Origin: Rhodocyclaceae bacterium UBA1310
Lineage (GTDB): Bacteria; Pseudomonadota; Gammaproteobacteria; Burkholderiales; Rhodocyclaceae
NCBI GenBank assembly: GCA_002307175.1
Contig: DBTS01000034.1
Location: forward strand, 1-17,523
Length of the DNA: 17,523 nt
Direction: 5' to 3'
The stretch's first letter is position 1; each line of letters starts with the position of its first letter. A model generated the notes under the pieces. The model did no database searches and had not been told where the DNA came from. It was given only the letters and a program-made list of their open reading frames with translations. Positions 12,476 to 17,523 of the stretch are shown piece after piece. The translations under genes and the position numbers were made by a program.

Positions 12476-13669
12476 CTACACTATCCCCAGGTCTTGTGCT
12501 TTCACATTGGGAAAGATTTTTTCCAGACGTCGGTTGTCGAGGCCGTAGAGGCGTGCGAAGAGACCGCCCAGCACGCTGCGGTATTCGTTGAGTACCGGAT
12601 AGTCGCGATTCTGGAACAGGTTCTTTTCCGTGACCGTCTGTTGTTCACCGAGAATTCCTTTGGCATGTAGTCCGCCGCCGAGAATCCAGTAAACCGTGCC
12701 ATGTCCATGATCGGTGCCGTGATTGCCGTTCTCCCGAAAAGTTCTGCCGAATTCGCTGATCACCACCACCACGGTGCTGCGCCACGCGTCCCCCATTTCA
12801 TTGGCATAGGTGGCGAGGCCCTGGCCCAGTTCTCCGAGTCGGCTGGCGAGTGCCCCGGTGGCCCCGCCCTGGGCCACATGGGTGTCCCATCCGCCAACAT
12901 CCACGAATCCCAGCGTGTATTGGTCTTTCATCATGCGTGCGATGCGCTGGGCCTCTGCTGCGAATCCTTTTGGGGTGATGGCATTGCGGCTGGCCTGCTT
13001 CATTTCGGCCTCCAGGCTGAGCATGCTGGCCTGGGCGGCATCGCGCACGGCAAATCCCTGATCGACGTTTTCTGCGAGCGGTGTGTTGTGATACATGCTG
13101 GCAATGAGGCTGCTCTGGCGTGCGTCGATGCCAGGTTTGCTGGTACTGCGCAGGGCAATGTTCGGCACTTCCTGCGGGCCGCGCAGAATGAGGGGCAACT
13201 GATCGGTGAAGGCGATGGGGGCGGCACCACGCAATTGTGTGGCGAGCCGGGCCAGGAAGCCTGAGTAGTCTGGATGGATGATGCCCGCGCCCTGGCCGAG
13301 TTCGATACTGTCCTGCGTTTCGAAATGGCTGCGGGAAGTGTCGTCGGTGCCGGCAAATGGCAGGAAGATGGCCTGCCCCTGCTGATACAGTGGCAGGATG
13401 CTCTCGCGGAGCGCCGGATGCAAACCCCAGTCGGCAGTCAGCGGCAAGGCTGTATCGGCGCCCGCGCCAGGGCGGGGGATGGCGATGCCGGGTCGGGCCG
13501 CGTAATAAAAATCGCTGGAAATGGGGATCAGCAGATTGGCCGCATCGTAGGCGCCACGCAGAAATACCAGCAAGCAGCGCGGATTGCCGGGAGGCGCTGC
13601 AAACAGCTGCCCGGAGGCACAGGCCAGTGCGCCTGTGGCAAGGGTCTTGAGCAGTGTGCGACGGTCCAT
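12476..13669 (-). CDS. DUF1501 family protein, Tat-exported
   Basis: 397 aa. The ATG at 13669 has GGAG seven bases upstream and gives a Tat-type signal (MDRRTLLKTLATGALACASG, cut near QLFA), which is better than the longer frame from 13696. The mature protein begins CLLVFLRGAYDAANLLIP, the usual DUF1501 opening (VfLrGG-D-lN). Later it has the family motif EFGRTFRENGNHGTDHGHGT, with His and Asp residues resembling the alkaline-phosphatase/sulfatase metal site. Members are exported and nearly always paired with DUF1800, as here (37 bp apart, same strand). Their function is not established. It is co-transcribed after the DUF1800 gene. Confidence 0.93.
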   Translation of the reverse strand: MDRRTLLKTLATGALACASGQLFAAPPGNPRCLLVFLRGAYDAANLLIPISSDFYYAARPGIAIPRPGAGADTALPLTADWGLHPALRESILPLYQQGQAIFLPFAGTDDTSRSHFETQDSIELGQGAGIIHPDYSGFLARLATQLRGAAPIAFTDQLPLILRGPQEVPNIALRSTSKPGIDARQSSLIASMYHNTPLAENVDQGFAVRDAAQASMLSLEAEMKQASRNAITPKGFAAEAQRIARMMKDQYTLGFVDVGGWDTHVAQGGATGALASRLGELGQGLATYANEMGDAWRSTVVVVISEFGRTFRENGNHGTDHGHGTVYWILGGGLHAKGILGEQQTVTEKNLFQNRDYPVLNEYRSVLGGLFARLYGLDNRRLEKIFPNVKAQDLGIV

Positions 13670-13706
13670 GGCGTTTCTCCGGTGAGGGCAGAACATTCAC
13701 TTTAGC

Positions 13707-15272
13707 CTAGCGGCGCATCATCTCGGGCGACGACAGCCACAGCGTATTCCATTCCTGCTGGCTGGCCGCCTGTGAGAGCGCTTCACGCGTGGCAGGTGCC
13801 AGGCGCTTTTCCAGCTGGGTGTAAAACAGGGCATTGGCCAATTGGGGGAATGCCGGGCGCTCCACAGGTGGGGTGGCGTCACTCTTGAAAAGCCCGGCAC
13901 TGTTGTTGCCGATTATCCGGGCAATCTCGAAGCGTGTGTTCATCTGCCCTGAAGAGTCCCATGAATTCATGCCAAGAGGATATCCGTCGGGCGTCAAATG
14001 CCCATACAGGGGTTCGCCCATGCGGTCGAGCCAGCCCAGCATCGGGTTGGTGTTGAGAATGGGGCGGGTGTCGTAGGCCAGGCGCACAGCGGAAACCACA
14101 TAATGCACCGGGTCCTTGAAGCCATGATCGAGCGATTGCAGAAATTCTGGTGAATAAAACAGCGTACGCAGCACAGCCGCAATCTCGCCATCACTGCGCT
14201 GATAGCTGTCAGCAAGGCGCGCCACCAGGGCAGGCGAGGGCGGCACACCGAGAAAATAGGTGGCCAGACGTGTGCTCACGAAACGTGCGGTGGCCGGCTG
14301 GCGTGCCAGCAGGTCAATTACGGAATCAACTTCCTCGATGCCACCCCCGTGAATGGTCTGCCCAAGGAACTGCTTGTCGCCGTAATCGTGGCGTTCCGGG
14401 TTAAATTCGAACAGCCCGAGGTGGATGTACTGTGCCTGCCTTGCCGGGCGGACCTTGGCAGTGTGGTTGTCGTAATTGGTGCCCATGCCGGTGAGCACCC
14501 GTGCAAGCTCCTGCACGTCGTGCTGCGAGTAGCCGCTGCCAACGCCCATGGAGTGCAGTTCCATGATCTCGCGCGCGTAGTTTTCGTTGATGTGCCCGGC
14601 TGCATTCTGTTCGTTGTCGAGATAGGTGAGCATTGTCGGGTGCCGGGCCGTGGCACGCAGCAGGTCACGGAAGTGGCCCAGTGCATACGGGCGGATGGCG
14701 TTTTCCTCAAAATCGCCCACGGTGGCGCGCAGGTTTCCTTTGTTCTGGAAAACGTTGAAATGGTTCATCCAGAACCACACGAGTTGCTCACGCAACTGAT
14801 CCGGGCCGTATAGATCCCGCAGCAGCGAGCGGGTGGCCGCTTCCTTGGCGAGGGCGCCCATATCCTGCTGATAGCTGCGCTGTGCGGCCTTCTTTTCTTC
14901 GTCATCGGTTTTGGCGTCGGCAGCGCGGCGTTGTTGCTCCATCTGCGCCATCAGTTCCGGCAAAGGCGTTGTGCTGATGCGCATAGCGGCGATGCGGGCC
15001 TGAATTTCTGTTGGCAGCTCGGCAGCCGGGCTGGGATGTAACTGTTCCTCGACAAATTTCTGTGTGCCGATGGCTTGTACATGTTGCACGAGAGACGGGC
15101 TGACGCCCCAGCCCAGCCGGTTTGCCAGCGCAACCGGGTCCGCCGCGCGTAAGGCTGCCGGATCGGATGGAGGATGACTGGCAGGGGGATTCTGTGCGCA
15201 GGCCGTCAGCAGGAATGCAGCCAGCAGGCTGACTTTCCAAATGCTGGACGTGAGCTTCGTGCATGAAGTCAT
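13707..15272 (-). CDS. DUF1800 family lipoprotein
   Basis: 521 aa from the ATG at 15272, chosen because GGGGAG stands seven bases upstream. The in-frame start at 15311 adds 13 residues without a site. The signal SLLAAFLLTAC with LTAC-AQ is a good lipobox, so it should be lipidated, whereas most relatives carry plain or Tat signals. The DUF1800 core shows NRLGWG near the start, LVWFWMNHFNVF, then GNLRATVGDFEENAIRPYALG, NENYAREIMELHSMGVGSGY and ELARVLTGMG, all standard for the family. The HDYGDKQFLG and MGEPLYGHLTPDGYP segments follow. First gene of the pair with DUF1501; a role in extracellular or cell-envelope processing is suspected in the literature but unproven. Confidence 0.93.
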   Translation of the reverse strand: MTSCTKLTSSIWKVSLLAAFLLTACAQNPPASHPPSDPAALRAADPVALANRLGWGVSPSLVQHVQAIGTQKFVEEQLHPSPAAELPTEIQARIAAMRISTTPLPELMAQMEQQRRAADAKTDDEEKKAAQRSYQQDMGALAKEAATRSLLRDLYGPDQLREQLVWFWMNHFNVFQNKGNLRATVGDFEENAIRPYALGHFRDLLRATARHPTMLTYLDNEQNAAGHINENYAREIMELHSMGVGSGYSQHDVQELARVLTGMGTNYDNHTAKVRPARQAQYIHLGLFEFNPERHDYGDKQFLGQTIHGGGIEEVDSVIDLLARQPATARFVSTRLATYFLGVPPSPALVARLADSYQRSDGEIAAVLRTLFYSPEFLQSLDHGFKDPVHYVVSAVRLAYDTRPILNTNPMLGWLDRMGEPLYGHLTPDGYPLGMNSWDSSGQMNTRFEIARIIGNNSAGLFKSDATPPVERPAFPQLANALFYTQLEKRLAPATREALSQAASQQEWNTLWLSSPEMMRR

Positions 15273-15422
15273 TCGTGTGCTCCCCGAAGTATGTGCACCT
15301 GATTTCGACAAACCTTACACGGAGAAGGTTGCACAGGGAATACCTGCCCAATTGGGAAATTTCAGGGGCTGTGGTCTGAATCTGGTCACACCGGGGCGGG
15401 AGTGACCAGATAAAGCTGGATA
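15273..15422 (-). other. Intergenic leader of DUF1800 gene with palindromes
   Basis: On the path to the DUF1800 start are a perfect 10-bp palindrome CCCAATTGGG (15347-15356) and an AACCTT/AAGGTT hairpin with an 8-nt loop (15311-15330). Either could be an operator or leader structure. No clear -10/-35 pair is resolvable by eye. Confidence 0.3.
15381..15410 (-). terminator. Inverted repeat after the glycoside hydrolase gene
   Basis: TCTGGTCAC (15381-15389) and GTGACCAGA (15402-15410) form a 9-bp stem around a 12-nt loop, 13 bp beyond the hydrolase stop. It has no strong T-run, so it may be a terminator or a protein-binding dyad. Confidence 0.5.
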
Positions 15423-16478
15423 TCAGTAGGGCAGGGAGAGGTAGTACTTGCCGAGCTCGCTGAGTGTGCCGTCGGCACCCAGCAGGCTGGTGTAGTGGGG
15501 GTCGTTGTTCATGCGGCCGGTGAACCAGGCATAGCGGAACACGTCACTGCGAGATTCCAGTGCGGCGACCATGTCCTTCATCTGGGCTTCCTGCTTGGCA
15601 AGCGTATCGATCTGCGCGCCATCCGTGGAGGAGTGCCAGTTGGCGAATTCGGTCACCCAGAAGGATTTGCCGTACTTCGTCAGGCGGTCGAGCTGGGCAG
15701 ACAGGCCGTAGTCGTACCAGTGGAATGCCAGATAGTCGATCTGTGGCGCCTTGCCCGAGTTGGCGGCCCCGTACGCGGTGTAGAACGCATCGAGCCACAC
15801 GACCGGATCGCTATAGCCGCTCATCGTGCCCCAGTTCATTGCCGGGCCAACGATCTTTACGCCGGTCTGGCTTGAAATTGCCTCGTAACGCGGCCAGATC
15901 GTGGCCGCCTGGGCAGGCGTCAGGTTGGCCTGGTCAGTGAGGTTGGGTTCGTTCATCACCAGTATGTACTTGACCTGCGGATTGGCCTTCAGATAGGTGA
16001 TCACGGCGGCATCATCGAAGCTGCCATTCCACAGCATTGGCAGGAAATCCATGCCATTGTTAGTCGCTGCGGAAGCAGACAGGCTGGTGTTCTGTTTGAG
16101 TGCCCAGTTGTACCACCAGCTCACACCGGGTGAAACGGCCTTCATGTCGGCATCGCTGGCAAGATCATAGGCAATCCCGCGCTTGGCGCTCTTGGTGACG
16201 GCAGCCGCGCTACTCGAACTTGCACTTGAGGATGCCTTGGAATTGCTAGAGCTTGAATTTGAACCTGTGCTCGTGGCTGCACTGGAACTTGCGGCTGAAG
16301 ACGCTGTAGTGCTGCTGGAGCCCGCACTCGATGAGCGTGATGAGGCACTGGCAGTGGAACTCGACGTGTTTGTCGCAGGGGTGCCGTTGCTGGATGATGA
16401 ATCACTGCTTCCGCCACCGCCACCGCAGGCACTCAGGAACAGACTCAGGGCAAGTGCGACGAAGATACGATTTTGCAT
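15423..16478 (-). CDS. Lipoprotein glycoside hydrolase (GH128-like) with poly-Ser linker
   Basis: 351 aa from the ATG at 16478, chosen because MQNRIFVALALSLFLSAC is then a compact lipoprotein signal with LSAC-GGGGG. In-frame starts at 16502 (ATG) and 16577 (GTG, with AAGG four bases upstream) are also possible. After the lipidated Cys comes a linker of about 100 residues rich in Ser, Thr and Ala, typical of secreted polysaccharide-degrading enzymes. The catalytic core begins at KRGIAYD. It shows WWYNWA, then VMNEPN with Glu177 as likely acid/base, LAFHWYDYG, WVTEFAN with Glu277 as likely nucleophile, and FRYAWFTGR. This order matches the 'glycosyl hydrolase catalytic core' (Asl1/GH128) family, whose characterised members cut beta-1,3-glucans. 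It should sit on the cell surface or periplasmic face of a membrane. Confidence 0.85.
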   Translation of the reverse strand: MQNRIFVALALSLFLSACGGGGGSSDSSSSNGTPATNTSSSTASASSRSSSAGSSSTTASSAASSSAATSTGSNSSSSNSKASSSASSSSAAAVTKSAKRGIAYDLASDADMKAVSPGVSWWYNWALKQNTSLSASAATNNGMDFLPMLWNGSFDDAAVITYLKANPQVKYILVMNEPNLTDQANLTPAQAATIWPRYEAISSQTGVKIVGPAMNWGTMSGYSDPVVWLDAFYTAYGAANSGKAPQIDYLAFHWYDYGLSAQLDRLTKYGKSFWVTEFANWHSSTDGAQIDTLAKQEAQMKDMVAALESRSDVFRYAWFTGRMNNDPHYTSLLGADGTLSELGKYYLSLPY

Positions 16479-16824
16479 GAGCAGTACCAAAATCCGCAGC
16501 ATGGTTTTGCCGCTTGAGAGTTGGGGGAGAGAATGCTTTGTCCGGATAGTTTTTGAGGATTTGGCAAATTCTTTCACGCGCCTTGATAAAAATTTAAATC
16601 CTTCCGCCGGGTGGAGTTGTTTCGCGTGTGGAACGGTTTCATGAGCCGCCGAACGCGCCAGGAGTGAGAATATATGTCCATAATTGGGGTAGCTCCGGTC
16701 GCCGCGCGTCGCAGAAAGAATCTGCTGCTTCGAGGGGCTCCTGACTCGCCAACTGAGCCGCCACGTTCTGCAGCAGATCGGGTAGCATCAAGACCCGGAT
16801 GTTTCCCGATGCTCCCCATTGCGC
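16479..16824. other. Divergent intergenic region, hydrolase/norR
   Basis: AT-rich segments at 16584-16600 and 16668-16684 may hold promoters for the minus and plus genes respectively. A 9-bp inverted repeat ATCTGCTGC (16720-16728) / GCAGCAGAT (16770-16778) lies between. No complete sigma-54 promoter or clear NorR binding site is recognised. Confidence 0.35.
16720..16778. repeat. 9-bp inverted repeat upstream of norR
   Basis: ATCTGCTGC at 16720-16728 and GCAGCAGAT at 16770-16778 are perfectly complementary with a 41-nt spacer. The right arm overlaps a shorter dyad, TCTGC-A-GCAGA, at 16767-16777. Confidence 0.45.
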
Positions 16825-17523
16825 ATGATCAACCAGCAGGCCATTGACCAGGCTCTCGGCCAGATCGCCACTGATCTGGCCAATTCCCTTCCCGGCGAGG
16901 TACAGTTCCAGCGCCTTGTCTCAGCCATCGCGGCAGTCATGCCGGCTGATGCGGTGGGCCTGTTCCGTCTCCAGGGGCAAACCCTCCTGCCTGTGGCCAG
17001 TATCGGTCTGGCGCCTGAGTTGCAGGGCCGACGCTTCGAACTGGCTGAGCATCCACGCCTGCGCGCCATTATCGCCGCGCAGGCCCCTGTGCATTTCCCG
17101 TCGGATAGCCCCTTGCCGGACCCCTTTGACGGGCTCCTTGCCTGTGATGCCGAACGCATGAGTCTGGTGCACGCCTGCATGGGCTGCGGGCTCTACATTG
17201 ATGGTGAGGTGGTGGGCGCGCTGACTTTCGATGCACTCGCGGCGGATGCTTTTGACGATCTGCCCGATTCAATGATTTCCGCGTTTGCCGCCCTGGCCGC
17301 AGCGAGTCTGCGCAATGTGGCACTGATCCAGGCACTGGAGCGCGCTTGCGAGCATCAGCGGGCAATCGCGCGTGACATGGTGAGCCAGGCCCTTCAGGTA
17401 CGCGGCAACCTGATCGGCCAGAGTGCCCTGATGCAGGCACTGCGGCGCGACATTGCAATGGTGGCGCAGACGCAGCTGACCGTGCTGATCATGGGGGAGA
17501 CAGGAACCGGCAAGGAACTTGTG
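16825..17523 (+). CDS. norR: NorR, nitric oxide-responsive sigma-54 activator (3'-truncated)
   Basis: 233 residues are visible before the window ends; full NorR is about 500. The ATG at 16825 is the first good start after an in-frame stop at 16783; no clear ribosome binding site precedes it. The N-terminal GAF domain follows E. coli NorR closely: GRRFELAEHPRLRAI, then VHFPSDSPLPDPFDG and HACMG. Candidate non-haem iron ligands are Arg70/Arg78, Asp94/Asp99 and Cys118. The linker ends at GNLIGQSALMQAL and the AAA+ domain opens with the Walker A GETGTGKELV at the right edge. NorR senses NO through the GAF iron and switches on NO-detoxifying genes with sigma-54; its target genes lie outside the window. 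Cys121 (HACMGC) is additional to the E. coli sequence. Confidence 0.92.
   Translation, partial: MINQQAIDQALGQIATDLANSLPGEVQFQRLVSAIAAVMPADAVGLFRLQGQTLLPVASIGLAPELQGRRFELAEHPRLRAIIAAQAPVHFPSDSPLPDPFDGLLACDAERMSLVHACMGCGLYIDGEVVGALTFDALAADAFDDLPDSMISAFAALAAASLRNVALIQALERACEHQRAIARDMVSQALQVRGNLIGQSALMQALRRDIAMVAQTQLTVLIMGETGTGKELV

Noticed and set aside
12798..13700. 300-aa minus-strand ORF overlapping DUF1501 in another frame
   Set aside because: It is His/Arg/Pro-rich, the usual signature of a shifted frame of a GC-rich gene.
16574..16819. 81-aa minus-strand ORF upstream of the hydrolase
   Set aside because: It covers the divergent promoter region and shows no domain or good start signal.
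1..17523. CRISPR array, rRNA, tRNA or insertion sequence
   Set aside because: No regularly spaced short repeats, structural RNA signatures or transposase ORFs were found on reading either strand.

Overview
The window looks like a chromosomal segment of a Gram-negative proteobacterium, most likely a betaproteobacterium. This is inferred from the gene families present: a QseB/QseC-type two-component pair, NorR, a DUF1800/DUF1501 pair, and lipoproteins with lipoboxes. Most of the window has GC-rich coding. The exception is the first ~3.5 kb, which is visibly lower in GC and uses codons such as cta, ata and agg. That part looks like the right-hand end of an acquired island.

Layout. (1) 1-3406: the 3' part of a very large SMC/RecF-like (ABC-type) ATPase, truncated by the window edge, with a CxxC motif and a LexA/S24-like C-terminal region. 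(2) 3407-5241: an AT-rich junction, then three small plus-strand genes: a Ser/Asp-rich 159-aa protein, a 97-aa protein and a 47-aa Lys-rich microprotein with a strong terminator. (3) 5242-9374, all minus strand: a response regulator/histidine kinase operon preceded by four tandem paralogues of a small exported BamE/OsmE (SmpA/OmlA)-like protein. (4) 9661-10710: two plus-strand hypotheticals, a putative membrane lipoprotein and a 151-aa protein. (5) 10746-15272, minus strand: a ferritin-like/VIT1 iron transporter (MbfA-type), a single-domain EamA transporter, and a DUF1501-DUF1800 pair with Tat and lipoprotein signals. (6) 15423-16478, minus strand: a lipoprotein glycoside hydrolase (GH128-like) with a poly-Ser linker. 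(7) 16825-end, plus strand: the 5' part of norR, cut by the window edge.

The most striking structure is in region 3. Each of the four BamE-like genes is a complete transcription unit of about 430-455 bp with its own promoter, a short 5' hairpin leader, an ORF and an intrinsic terminator. All four promoters, plus the promoter of the response regulator itself, carry the same element: a CTTAAN-N5-CTTAAN direct repeat of the PmrA/QseB-box type. In each case it lies exactly 10 bp upstream of a TANNNT -10 hexamer. The window therefore appears to hold a self-contained regulon: an autoregulated OmpR-family regulator with its sensor, driving an amplified set of small periplasmic proteins probably concerned with the cell envelope. 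The function of the small proteins is not known from the sequence.
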